A stretch of 53,081 nucleotides of DNA from Deltaproteobacteria bacterium (GCA_019312665.1 JAFDCZ010000004.1:1-53081), one strand, 5' to 3'. Shown: positions 16,934-24,745, counted from the stretch's first letter. The notes: generated by a model not told the origin, from the sequence alone. A program made the numbers and translations.

Positions 16934-17739
16934 TGCCGGAGCCGGAGCTGCGCATCATTGGCGATGCCGCCCACGTACGTCTGGGGCGAAAGAAGCTGGC
17001 CTCGGTTCCGCTCGCAGATTTCATTCGTGGCGTGGCCGAGGCTTCGCCCGGGGAGGCGGCGGTTCTGCTGCCTCCCGGCGTGCGCCTGGTGAAACGGCGC
17101 GGCCAGGCCATCGCGTTGGCCCTGGAGCTTGCCCCCCAGGCGCGAACGGTACGTTGGCTTGCCGATGATTCGGAAGCACCGTTTGGCAAGGATGCCCGCT
17201 ACCGGGATGCCTACCTCGCCTTCCCCTACGTGGTCGTGCTGCTGGTGCTCCATGGGGCAAGGCTCACGGGCCAGCAGCAACTCTACTACCGCAGGGCACC
17301 GCTCGAAGGGCCGGACGATCCGCTTCTGCTTCCGAATCTCTTCAACGTGGCCGAAGGCTACGGCCAGCGTTGTTGGCTCTGTCTCCAGAATGTGCAGATC
17401 GAGTCCGGCTGGAGTCTCGCGCGGTCCGTGACCACAGCGATCGAGCACATCTTCGGCGCCGCGTTCAACCGCAGTTCAGAGGTGCATGAGGGCAACTCGT
17501 ATTGGGGCACGATGCAGCGGCTCGATGCGCGGGTGGCATCGGTCGAGGCCTGGGAGGAAGCGACTCGCGCGGACCGTTTCTTCCCGCTGGAGGTCGAATG
17601 GCGCGACGCGGGAACCAGCGCAGCGACGGAGCTCGACCGCATGCTCAACGAGGTGGAGAGGGGACTTCCCGATGCGCCTGACGCGAACGATCTCGCCGGG
17701 CTCGTGACGCGCGCCGACGCAAGGAGGAGGAGAGGATGA
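16933..17739 (+). CDS. E2 family D-like protein (PRTRC-B-like)
   Basis: 268 residues. The order LPPGVRLVKRRG, then RTVRWLA, a hydrophobic strand YVVVLLVLHG, LYYRRAPLEGPDD, LLLPNLFNVAEG and a cysteine segment with Cys147 and Cys150 in CWLCL fits the prokaryotic E2 family D/PRTRC protein B pattern as I know it. Cys150 before a Leu is the candidate thioester residue by analogy with E2 proteins. It follows the second Ubl and precedes a JAMM protease and a ThiF gene, the same companions as in PRTRC cassettes. The start overlaps the Ubl stop by one base; it shares an ATGA with the next gene. Confidence 0.7.
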   Translation: MPEPELRIIGDAAHVRLGRKKLASVPLADFIRGVAEASPGEAAVLLPPGVRLVKRRGQAIALALELAPQARTVRWLADDSEAPFGKDARYRDAYLAFPYVVVLLVLHGARLTGQQQLYYRRAPLEGPDDPLLLPNLFNVAEGYGQRCWLCLQNVQIESGWSLARSVTTAIEHIFGAAFNRSSEVHEGNSYWGTMQRLDARVASVEAWEEATRADRFFPLEVEWRDAGTSAATELDRMLNEVERGLPDAPDANDLAGLVTRADARRRRG

Positions 17740-18491
17740 CCTACACCCCGCCGGTCCTGCTCAAGACCGAGCCCGAACTCGATGCGGAGGAGCGTCTCTA
17801 CTACGAGATTGCCTCGAACGGCGTATTCCAGGTGAAGGATACGGAGATCTTCCGGGCCGTGACCCGGGTAACGCGCAACGTGCCCGGCCTCTACCCCTCG
17901 CGCGAGAGGCTGCAGATGCGCTTTCCGCCGCTTCCAGCAGCGTTGATCGACGCGGTGCTGGCGTTCTTCCTGGAGGTGTACGAACGCTACGAAGGCGAAG
18001 CGATCGTGCTGCTCTACTACCGGCCGGAATCGCAGGAGTACCGTGCCCTCGCTCCTCCCCAGCACATCACCGGCTACCGGGATTCCCATGGAAAGCCCAG
18101 GGCGTATCTACGTCTCGACTACGGGAGCGTGGCGCGGCCGAGAGGCTTCCGGGCTTTCGGAACCGTTCATAGCCACGCGGACCTCTCCGCCTACGCGAGC
18201 GGCGTGGATTGCGACGATGAGCGGTTTGGAGACGGATTGCACGTTGTGTTTGGCCACTTTGGAACCTCGGCATTGTCAACCTGCGCGGCCTTCGTCGCCA
18301 GCGGTCGTCGCTTCCATATCGAGCCCGATCACGTGTTGCCCGAGTTCGCGTCGCCCGAGGGTGCGGCACCGGAGGCATGGATGCAGCAGGTGAGCTTCGA
18401 GGAGAGCGAGGGCTGGGCCGTCGCCAACAAGTGGGTGGCTCCGGGCAGTGAGCTTCCCGTTCTTCGCGCGAGTGAATCCGATGAAACCTGA
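17736..18491 (+). CDS. JAB/JAMM metalloprotease 2 (PRTRC-A-like)
   Basis: 251 residues with a strong AAGGAGGAGG site upstream of ATG 17736. Unlike the first JAB protein, the motif is textbook: H145-S146-H147, seven residues, then S155-x2-D158. The preceding glutamate is probably in the EGEAIVLLYY strand. The region upstream (about 1-85) contains PSRERLQMRFPPLP and is typical of PRTRC-A/DUF2016-type proteins. It is likely a zinc isopeptidase or Ubl processor paired with modifier 2. It overlaps the E2-D-like gene by 4 bp and the second E1 by 11 bp. Confidence 0.82.
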   Translation: MTYTPPVLLKTEPELDAEERLYYEIASNGVFQVKDTEIFRAVTRVTRNVPGLYPSRERLQMRFPPLPAALIDAVLAFFLEVYERYEGEAIVLLYYRPESQEYRALAPPQHITGYRDSHGKPRAYLRLDYGSVARPRGFRAFGTVHSHADLSAYASGVDCDDERFGDGLHVVFGHFGTSALSTCAAFVASGRRFHIEPDHVLPEFASPEGAAPEAWMQQVSFEESEGWAVANKWVAPGSELPVLRASESDET

Positions 18492-19200
18492 ATCCTCACG
18501 TCGTTATGTGGTCGTCGGCCTCGGCGGTGTCGGAGGGCTGGTGCTGCGATTGCTGGTTCCCTTTCTTCACCAGCACGAGGGCCGTTCTACCGTTCTTTGC
18601 ATCGACGGCGACACGTTCGAGGAACGCAACCGTGCGCGAATGTTTTTCGACGAGCTCGGCCCGAAGGCGACAGTCCTGGCGCGAGAGCTCGCGGCTCCCT
18701 ACGGCGACCGTGTGAACCTGCTGCCCGTGGACGAGTATCTGACGCCCCAACGGGCCGGGCGTATCTTGCGGGACGGAGATGTGGTCTTCTGCACGCCGGA
18801 CAACCATGCTTCACGTTTCCTGCTGGAGCGACGTTGTCGGCGACTTTCGGATGTGGCGCTCTTCTCCGGCGGGAACGACGGTGTCGAGGAAGGCAGGACG
18901 GGAACCTTTGGCAACGTGCAGATCTACCTGCGCGCGGACGGGCGGGATGTGACCAACCCTCTGAGTGCCTATCACCCGGAGATCGCGACGCCTGGCGAAA
19001 AGCCACCGACCCAGCAGGGCTGCGGGGCGGCATTGGCGAGTGCCCCACAGCTTCTCTTCACCAACGCGGCCGTGGCGTCGGCGCTGGTGGGAGCCTTCTA
19101 CGCATGGCGGGAGGGCGCCCTCGACTACGAGGAGGCCTATCTGGATGTCCTTACTGGCCGTCACGTACCGGTTCGCCGCAACCTGCTCGGCGGAGCGTAG
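18481..19200 (+). CDS. ThiF/E1-like enzyme 2 (PRTRC ThiF-like)
   Basis: 239 residues with the adenylating Rossmann motif VVVGLGGVGG at the N-terminus (Gly13-Gly19), then CIDGDTFEERN, the acidic ribose-binding block and the Asn-Arg dyad of ThiF/E1 proteins. It is much shorter than the first E1 and lacks its CxxC zinc pairs. Cys181 in GCGAALASAP is the candidate reactive Cys. It closes the operon, so the second module has one copy each of modifier, E2-like, JAMM and E1-like proteins. It overlaps the JAMM gene by 11 bp. Confidence 0.85.
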   Translation: MKPESSRRYVVVGLGGVGGLVLRLLVPFLHQHEGRSTVLCIDGDTFEERNRARMFFDELGPKATVLARELAAPYGDRVNLLPVDEYLTPQRAGRILRDGDVVFCTPDNHASRFLLERRCRRLSDVALFSGGNDGVEEGRTGTFGNVQIYLRADGRDVTNPLSAYHPEIATPGEKPPTQQGCGAALASAPQLLFTNAAVASALVGAFYAWREGALDYEEAYLDVLTGRHVPVRRNLLGGA

Positions 19201-19656
19201 AAACCTGGCCCGGGTGTCACCGAAGGGTGTATGATTAGAGAACCCCGTTCCCTCGAGGACGCCATGGACGATACGCCGCCCGGCCCAGAACGCCGGGGTG
19301 GTCACCCGGCCGACCCCGGAAACCCAGCAGGTGGAGCGAGTTCTCTCACCTCCGCCCAGGAACCAGAGGCGGCCTTGCTTGGGCTGCCCGTTGCGGGCGT
19401 TTCGGTTACGAGTCCGGCGCAGGAGCGCGCAGTGTGCCAAGGGTGCACCCGCGTGCGAAGGAGCACGACGGTAAGGGACAGAGGAGTTGGGGCAGCCATC
19501 GCTGAAAGCAGGCATGCCCAACCCCTCGTTCGTCCCTGGCGAGCGCTCCGCGCCGGGCTCCCCGTGGCTTCGCGCTGATGTCTCGCCAAGGGAAGCCCAT
19601 TTCCCGTCGGCCGACGCGGCTCACGCCGTTCGCCTGTTTGGCCGATACGTCTGGTG
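19201..19656. other. 456-bp gap after the ubiquitin-like operon
   Basis: Only a low-complexity, Pro/Gly/Arg-rich 115-codon frame (19231-19578) is open here, with no ribosome-binding site and no recognisable fold, so I do not call it a gene. I looked for RNase P, SRP, tmRNA and tRNA consensus blocks and saw none. A transcription terminator is not evident by eye. Confidence 0.4.
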
Positions 19657-20406
19657 ATGCAGGCTCTCGGCGCCCTATGCCATGTCTTCTATGGGATCGT
19701 GAGCCTCGTCCTCGGGATCCGCCTGCTCCTGCGAGGCGTGCGCACGAAGAGTGCAGCGGAACGCCTGCTGGGCCTCGCGCTGCTCGGGGTAGGGGGAATC
19801 GGTTTCCTGTGCATGCTGGTCCCGGCCGCGATCGGTCCGGAAGTCGAGACGCCCGTGACCATCGCATTCAGCGTGGTCGGTCGGATTCTGGTGGATTCCG
19901 GCATGATCGCGATGCTCGCTTTCACGGTGGTCGTGTTTCGTCCCGGCCAACCCGTGGCCCGGCGCCTCGCCATGGGCCTGGCCGGAATCCTCGTCGCCTC
20001 GGTCGGCGCAATGTTCGCAGCGGGCGATTGGTGGGGACGGGATGTGGCGAGTGTCGCGTTCTGGGCCGAGATGCTGGGCGCCCAATGCGTGCTGGCCTGG
20101 GCCGCAGGTGAGGCTTGGCATTACCGGCTGAAGCTTCGCCGCCGGGAAGCTCTCGGGCTGGTTTCCGATCCAGAGGTCCAAAACCGGGTCCTGCTCTGGG
20201 CGGGATTCGGGCTGGCCCAGTTCTGCATGATGGCCGGGGTCGCTCTGGCCACATGCATCTTCGCCTCGACCGGCCGGATCTTTCTCGGCCTCGATGCGGT
20301 CATCTCGGCATGCGGTCTTTCAAGCGCCGTGTGCTTGTGGCTGGCGTTCTGGCCTCCGCGAGCCTTTCGCCACTGGCTGAACGAAATTGTATCACAAAGT
20401 ACTTGA
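19657..20406 (+). CDS. Multi-spanning membrane protein, unknown function
   Basis: 249 residues with about seven hydrophobic segments and short loops. There is no signal peptide and no recognised catalytic motif, and the topology resembles 7TM sensor-type membrane domains. A GTG one codon before ATG 19657 could also serve as start. The 3' end contains the left arm of the inverted repeat that precedes the small phasin-like gene. I do not assign a function. Confidence 0.65.
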   Translation: MQALGALCHVFYGIVSLVLGIRLLLRGVRTKSAAERLLGLALLGVGGIGFLCMLVPAAIGPEVETPVTIAFSVVGRILVDSGMIAMLAFTVVVFRPGQPVARRLAMGLAGILVASVGAMFAAGDWWGRDVASVAFWAEMLGAQCVLAWAAGEAWHYRLKLRRREALGLVSDPEVQNRVLLWAGFGLAQFCMMAGVALATCIFASTGRIFLGLDAVISACGLSSAVCLWLAFWPPRAFRHWLNEIVSQST

Positions 20407-20429
20407 TTGATTCGTACGATGTGATACAA
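20387..20429. promoter_or_regulatory. Inverted repeat (GTATCAC half-sites), probable operator
   Basis: Perfect 10-bp arms, TTGTATCACA at 20387-20396 and TGTGATACAA at 20420-20429, are separated by 23 bp in an AT-rich stretch. It sits 35 bp before the small phasin-like gene and overlaps the end of the preceding membrane-protein gene. The same GTATCAC half-site recurs just upstream of the ribbon-helix-helix gene, which suggests that protein binds it. No biochemical support is possible from sequence alone. Confidence 0.6.
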
Positions 20430-20463
20430 ATTGGTCTTACGTGCCCAGCACAGGAGACTCAGC

Positions 20464-20658
20464 ATGAGTGAGCAGAGCAGAGACCAGATCGAGAGTGTTT
20501 TGGACGGAATGGTGAATGTGGCCGCGGCCTGGATCCAGGTTGGTCTCAAACTGAGCGAAACGGCCATTTCCGCAGCCGCCGACGGCCTCCAGGCGACCGC
20601 GGAGGCGATCTCGACCCTTGGGGAAGAGACCAGCGACCAAGGTGGCCGAAGCAGCTAG
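20464..20658 (+). CDS. Small phasin-like/helical protein
   Basis: 64 residues: an Asp/Glu/Gln-rich start, then an amphipathic helical run (residues 10-55) with Ala/Ser/Val/Leu heptads and no charged core. Short amphipathic proteins like this resemble polyhydroxyalkanoate granule-associated phasins, but the similarity is only compositional. It is the first gene of a probable three-gene operon with a ribbon-helix-helix regulator and a lipase-like hydrolase, and lies behind an operator-like inverted repeat. Confidence 0.55.
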   Translation: MSEQSRDQIESVLDGMVNVAAAWIQVGLKLSETAISAAADGLQATAEAISTLGEETSDQGGRSS

Positions 20659-20660
20659 CC

Positions 20661-20677
20661 GTATCACTACGTGCTAC
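20661..20677. promoter_or_regulatory. Second GTATCAC-type operator copy
   Basis: GTATCAC at 20661-20667 is followed after three bases by GTGCTAC at 20671-20677, an inverted match with one mismatch. It lies directly before the ribbon-helix-helix gene, where a repressor could block its own translation or transcription. Confidence 0.45.
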
Positions 20678-20688
20678 AAATCGAGCCC

Positions 20689-21192
20689 ATGGCCGACGAC
20701 GAACGGGACTCACGAGCTCTGGTGCCCGAGCGGGCGACCGCTCGCAAGGAGCGGGTGCTTCACACCCGGGTACCAGAGGTCCTGGCCCAGGAGCTGAAGC
20801 GCCTGGCGGAGGGAATGCGAGTGCCCGTCTCGAATGTGGTGCGCGCCTACCTCGAGGAAGCCGTCGATGCGGTTGCGAACATGAGCCACCGGGCGGAGGG
20901 GGAGCTCCAGGGCCTGGCCGATCGGCTCAGTGCGCGCCCCCCGCGAGCCTCACACGGACGAAGGGCGGAACAGCCCGAGCACGAAGCTCCCGTGAGTTCG
21001 CCGACGGCTCCGCTGGCCGGGGTGATCAGCTTCCAACCCCTGGTGCTCGCGCAGGCCACGGTTTGCGCGCTCTCGGGCCGCGAACTCGAGGCAGGTGAGC
21101 AGGCCTACCTGGGGATTCGAAGCGGCAACGGGCCGCCGCTGATCATCGCGCCCGAGTGTCTGCCGCGAAGTTTCGAGGCGCCCACGGAATGA
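20689..21192 (+). CDS. Ribbon-helix-helix-type DNA-binding regulator
   Basis: 167 residues. Near residues 18-60 a strand (VLHTRVPEVL) is followed by two helices around RMRVPVSNVVRAYLEEAVD-like sequence, the pattern of the MetJ/Arc ribbon-helix-helix fold. The remaining 100 residues are a flexible Arg/Pro/Ala-rich linker and a small C-terminal strand-rich domain with one cysteine. I chose ATG 20689; an in-frame GTG at 20671 overlaps the operator. It probably represses its own operon through the GTATCAC repeats. It overlaps the lipase gene by 4 bp. Confidence 0.7.
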   Translation: MADDERDSRALVPERATARKERVLHTRVPEVLAQELKRLAEGMRVPVSNVVRAYLEEAVDAVANMSHRAEGELQGLADRLSARPPRASHGRRAEQPEHEAPVSSPTAPLAGVISFQPLVLAQATVCALSGRELEAGEQAYLGIRSGNGPPLIIAPECLPRSFEAPTE

Positions 21193-21866
21193 GCGTCTTG
21201 CGGGAACGCCCTGGGAAGGAATTGCTTTCCTGGGCCGCCCAGGGCGCACTCTACGGTTTCGGTTACATCCGGCCGCGTCCGCCGCGAAAGCCGCCGCGCG
21301 AAACGAGCACGCTCGTCTTCGTCCACGGGCTGGCGATGAACCGCGCCAGCTTCTTCCCGCTTCAAGGCTATCTGCGCCTGATGGGCTACGACGCCCAGAG
21401 CTCGCGCAACTTCGGCATTCCGGATTCGATCGAAGCCATGGCGGAAGCCGTCGGTCGGCTCGTCGAGCGCGCGGCGCCCGAAGGGAGGGTGACGATCGTT
21501 GCCCACTCGATGGGTGGGCTGGCGGCCCGTTGGTACGTGCAGCAGATGGGCGGCGATGCTCGGGTCGATCGGATCGTCACCCTGGCCACGCCGCATCGGG
21601 GAACGTACCTGGCGTCGAACGCATCTACGGGCCTGTTGAACCAGTTCGATCCCGAGGGCCCGTTCATCCGGTCACTGAACGATTCGCCGATGCCGCCCAC
21701 GGTCGAGCTTCACTCGATCGTTGCGGGGCAGGATCTGATCGTCGTGCCCCGCGCCGCGGGTCAGGCGCCCTTCGGCGAGAGTGTGACCTTCGACGATCTC
21801 GGCCACATGGATGTCCTGCTTTCGCCGCGGGTCTTCGCGGCGGTGCACCTGGCGCTCCGGAGCTAG
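21189..21866 (+). CDS. Alpha/beta-hydrolase, lipase/esterase-like
   Basis: 225 residues. FVHGLAMNR near residue 43 is the oxyanion strand and AHSMGGLAARW holds the nucleophilic Ser of the G/A-x-S-x-G elbow. ATPHRGTYL, a block typical of triacylglycerol lipases, follows, and the acidic/His residues are likely Asp near AGQDLIV and His in LGHMDVL. There is no signal peptide, so it is probably cytosolic or granule-associated. It shares the operon with the regulator (ATGA overlap) and with the phasin-like gene, suggesting a storage-lipid role. It ends convergently with the aldo/keto reductase, overlapping by two bases. Confidence 0.82.
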   Translation: MSVLRERPGKELLSWAAQGALYGFGYIRPRPPRKPPRETSTLVFVHGLAMNRASFFPLQGYLRLMGYDAQSSRNFGIPDSIEAMAEAVGRLVERAAPEGRVTIVAHSMGGLAARWYVQQMGGDARVDRIVTLATPHRGTYLASNASTGLLNQFDPEGPFIRSLNDSPMPPTVELHSIVAGQDLIVVPRAAGQAPFGESVTFDDLGHMDVLLSPRVFAAVHLALRS

Positions 21867-22696
21867 TCGCCCAGGTCTTCGTAGTTGGGCTTGTGTCTTC
21901 CGTAGATGAAGTCACCGATCCGCTCGATGCGCTCCCGTTCATCGGGTTTCAGGGGCCCGCGCTCGAGCGCGCGAAGCGCCTCTTCCATCTGGGCTTCGTC
22001 CGCGGGCCCGCAGAGAGCGACATCGACGTTCTCGTTGGAGAGAGCAAAGCGGTAGCAATCGCTGGCCGGCGGCGGTGTTTCACCCGGGGGCATCTTCTTC
22101 GGATCGAGCAGGTGCCCCCAACGTGTCGTCGTGTAGGTGAGGATGCCGGGCTTCGGCCCGGCAGGAAGGAAGGGGAACACGTCCTTCTCGGCACCTCGGT
22201 GGACCGCGTTGTAGCGGAACATGAACACATCGAATGGGCTCTCGCCCTTGTCGTACTCTTCGAACATCGACGCAAGCAGCGGCCGGTTGTGGGTGCTCAT
22301 CATCAAGTGGCGAACCTTCCCCTGCTCTTTCAAGCGAAGCGCGGCTTCCAGCAACCCGTCACCCGGGCGCTTGTCCCATTTGCCCAGCAGCAGGAAATCG
22401 AAGTACTCGACGCCGACCCGCCGCAAGGAGATCTCCACGGAGGGGGCGATCAGGGCCGGTACCCGTGAGTAGGATTGGATGGTCAACACCACGCTCGCCC
22501 GGTCGCGCCGGGCCAGGTTGCCCATGGCGCGGCCGAACGCGGGACGTCGGATCGAGCCCCAATACAGATAGTTTGCGCCGCGTTCGGCGGCATCTTCGAT
22601 CACTTTCGTCGATGCACCGAAGCTCGAGCCGATACCGAGCCGGCCGACCTTCAGACCCGTGGTTCCGAGGCTTACCGGCGTTCGAAAGTCCGTCAT
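21863..22696 (-). CDS. Aldo/keto reductase-like protein
   Basis: 277 residues with ATG at 22696; the longer open frame upstream is Arg/Pro-rich and not family-like. It has the TIM-barrel outline of the aldo/keto reductases: LGTTGLKVGRLGIG start, an Asp35 helix, a Tyr-bearing loop ANYLYWGS, a leucine-rich strand and STHNRPLL. The catalytic-Lys strand normally reads as a short block ending in Lys; here it reads VVLTIQSYSR with no Lys, so the classical tetrad is incomplete. The C-terminus is short and acidic. Either a divergent enzyme or a non-catalytic relative. Confidence 0.75.
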   Translation of the reverse strand: MTDFRTPVSLGTTGLKVGRLGIGSSFGASTKVIEDAAERGANYLYWGSIRRPAFGRAMGNLARRDRASVVLTIQSYSRVPALIAPSVEISLRRVGVEYFDFLLLGKWDKRPGDGLLEAALRLKEQGKVRHLMMSTHNRPLLASMFEEYDKGESPFDVFMFRYNAVHRGAEKDVFPFLPAGPKPGILTYTTTRWGHLLDPKKMPPGETPPPASDCYRFALSNENVDVALCGPADEAQMEEALRALERGPLKPDERERIERIGDFIYGRHKPNYEDLGD

Positions 22697-22745
22697 GGAA
22701 GCTCTCCTTGGCGAAGCCCACCCAACGAGAGCGTAGTCCGGATGG

Positions 22746-23198
22746 CTATTGGGCGGGCTCTGGGCGGTGGGACGACCAGATCGTGGTCTTGCCGTCATGG
22801 TCGACGGCCAGCACATCGTAGGGTTCCGGATGCGGGCCCTCCATGCCGGGCGAGCCCATGGGCATGTCCGGCACGCTCAGGCCCGCGATCGCCGGTTTCT
22901 CGCGCAGCAGCCGCTGGATCTCCGCTGCGGGCACGTGGCCTTCGATGAAGTAGCCAGCGACGAAACCCGTATGACAGGAGCTGAGCTTCGTCGGGATGCC
23001 GTTGATGGCTTTCACGGCCTGCATGTCACTTCGATTCTCGGCGTCTACCTGGAAGCCGTTGCTCTCGAGATGTTCGATCCAAGCATCGCAGCAGCCGCAG
23101 GTCGGCGATTTGTAGACCTTGACCGCTGGCGTTTCCGCAAGAATCGGGAACGAGAGAACGAGGCTGAAGAGGCTGGCTGCGAGGATGCGTTGGACCAT
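22746..23198 (-). CDS. Secreted DUF411-type metal-binding protein
   Basis: 150 residues with an N-terminal signal peptide (hydrophobic core, then ILAE). The mature part starts VKVYKSPTCGCCDAWIEH; this TCGCC block with the later SSCHTG and the GHVPA segment are the DUF411 features. DUF411 proteins are periplasmic, often linked to copper handling. It is a stand-alone minus-strand gene between the aldo/keto reductase and the glycerophosphodiesterase. Metal specificity cannot be read from sequence. Confidence 0.85.
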   Translation of the reverse strand: MVQRILAASLFSLVLSFPILAETPAVKVYKSPTCGCCDAWIEHLESNGFQVDAENRSDMQAVKAINGIPTKLSSCHTGFVAGYFIEGHVPAAEIQRLLREKPAIAGLSVPDMPMGSPGMEGPHPEPYDVLAVDHDGKTTIWSSHRPEPAQ

Positions 23199-23207
23199 GC
23201 CGAGAGC

Positions 23208-24248
23208 CTAGCGAGCTGGCTGTGAAGGGGCGGCCAGGCCGGTTCCCGCCCGGATACCGAGCTCTCGGAGCAGCGCCAGGAGGCGATCCGGGTAGTCGGT
23301 GATGATCCCATCGACGCCGAGGGAGAGCAGGCGCCGCATCGTTGCCTCGTCGTTCACCGTCCAGGGAACGACTCGGAAGCCGGCACGTTGAAGGGGTTGG
23401 ATCGGGATCCCGCGGCCAAAGCGTGGCAGAAGCATTCGCCAGCTGGGTGAGAAGTCGTCGACGAATTCATCGGCGGCCTCCAGGAGCCCGAGCACGCCGT
23501 CGTGCTCGGCTGGAGCGAGCCCCGCGAGCCAGCGAGCGTTCAGGGTGTCGTCCGCCAGCAGGGCTACCGTTCGCAGTTCTGGTTCGAGGCGCTTGCCGAT
23601 GAGCAGGGCCTGCCAATCGAAGGATTGGAGCGTGGCACGTCCAAGCAGCCCCCGGCTACGAAGGATCCCTACGACTTTCGCGACGAACGGTTCCAGGGCA
23701 GGTGTTTCGCTGCTCCCTGGCTCTGTCTTCACTTCGATGTTGAATCGTACGCGACCCTTCTTCTTGTTCTCGGCGAGATCCAGCAACTCCACCAGGGAAG
23801 GAATCTGTGCACCCGGGACGGCGCGTCGCGGCGGCTCTGGAAAGCGCGTCGCGTCCGGGTTCAGGCTGCCGCAATCGAAGGCCTGGAGTTCCGCCAGGGA
23901 AAGCTCGAGCACGAGCGGGCCAGGCTCTGGAATGGGAGAGCCATCCGGGGCGGTGCAAAGCGAGCCCGAAACGCGCGGGTCGTGGGTGACGACGAGGATC
24001 CCGTCCCGGGTCATTCCGAGATCGAGTTCCAAGGTCGTGACGCCGAGGGCCAGCGCATGTTCGAAGCCGGCCAACGTGTTCTCGGGACGCAGGCCGCGGG
24101 CACCCCGATGGCCTTGCACGTCCACGATGCCTTGCGAAGCCTGATCCACCGTTGCGGCGGGCCCGGAGCAAGCCAGAAGCACGGCGGCGAAGAGTGGCAG
24201 CCGGTGGAAGGCGAGCACGAAGCGAGCGTAGTGGATCCGAGATGCCAA
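23208..24248 (-). CDS. Glycerophosphodiester phosphodiesterase lipoprotein
   Basis: 346 residues starting with a signal and lipobox-like LLACSG (Cys27), so the protein is probably an outer-membrane or periplasmic lipoprotein. The catalytic GDPD block is complete: QGHRGARGLRPENT, ELDLGMTRDGILVVTHDP, FNIEVKTEPG and a final GVDGIITDYPD. The enzyme hydrolyses glycerophosphodiesters to glycerol-3-phosphate and alcohols. Ten bases separate it from the DUF411 gene downstream on the same strand, so the two may be co-transcribed. Confidence 0.92.
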   Translation of the reverse strand: MASRIHYARFVLAFHRLPLFAAVLLACSGPAATVDQASQGIVDVQGHRGARGLRPENTLAGFEHALALGVTTLELDLGMTRDGILVVTHDPRVSGSLCTAPDGSPIPEPGPLVLELSLAELQAFDCGSLNPDATRFPEPPRRAVPGAQIPSLVELLDLAENKKKGRVRFNIEVKTEPGSSETPALEPFVAKVVGILRSRGLLGRATLQSFDWQALLIGKRLEPELRTVALLADDTLNARWLAGLAPAEHDGVLGLLEAADEFVDDFSPSWRMLLPRFGRGIPIQPLQRAGFRVVPWTVNDEATMRRLLSLGVDGIITDYPDRLLALLRELGIRAGTGLAAPSQPAR

Positions 24249-24314
24249 GCCGCGCTAAGCTGCGCCCAGCCGCCCCCCGGCTACACCAGGCTGAACCATG
24301 GCTGGGGATTCTCC

Positions 24315-24674
24315 ATGACGCCGCTTCGTCACATCGCGTTCATCGTTGTCCTTCTCGCTTTGTCGGGGCCCTCAGGCGCCCGCGCGGGCTCCATCATCCC
24401 CAGCCCCCAGGAGGCCAAGCGTTCCTTCGCGAGCTTCGCCGAAGCCTGGATGGAGAACGCCCGGGCCGGCGGTGCCCCGGTATGGCGGTTTGGAGGCGGC
24501 TACCGCATCGAGGTCGAGCGGACCGGAGATCCTGAGCTGCCCTATCTGGGTGTTCTCCGCTATGAGCGCTCGATGTACGAATGCCCCAAGGGTCGCCCGG
24601 TCGGGTGCCGACTCCTGCACACCCGTCCGATGCGCCATCTCTTTCCGTTCACAAACGGGCGCTGGCAGTTCTAG
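24315..24674 (+). CDS. Small secreted protein, unknown function
   Basis: 119 residues from ATG 24315 with a signal peptide ending near GARA. The mature part has two strands (WRFGGGYRIEVER, YLGVLRYERS) and two cysteines in CPKGRPVGC, which could form a disulfide. No domain is recognised. It lies divergent to the glycerophosphodiesterase (66-bp gap) and 71 bp before a vWA lipoprotein. Confidence 0.6.
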   Translation: MTPLRHIAFIVVLLALSGPSGARAGSIIPSPQEAKRSFASFAEAWMENARAGGAPVWRFGGGYRIEVERTGDPELPYLGVLRYERSMYECPKGRPVGCRLLHTRPMRHLFPFTNGRWQF

Positions 24675-24745
24675 TCCGGCCAGATACCCCTTCCCACCAA
24701 GCCGATGAGTTGACACCCTATTCCGCAACCGTCGGAGGGAATTTC

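Noticed and set aside
15847-17448. Long minus-strand open frame opposite the ATPase and modifier 2
   Set aside because: It is an antisense shadow caused by high GC: low-complexity Arg/Ser/Pro sequence opposite genes with clear motifs.
9680-19200. CBASS or bacterial ISG15-like (Bil/Bub) antiphage operon
   Set aside because: E1, E2, JAMM and Ubl genes are present as in Bil, but no CD-NTase, effector nuclease or membrane effector is visible, and the RING-like and AAA genes plus the second module do not fit those cassettes.
16628-19200. Complete PRTRC cassette
   Set aside because: Only A, B, C and ThiF-like genes are seen; the ParB-related gene that defines PRTRC is absent.
19231-19578. Protein-coding gene of 115 residues
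   Set aside because: Low-complexity composition, no ribosome-binding site and no recognisable fold.
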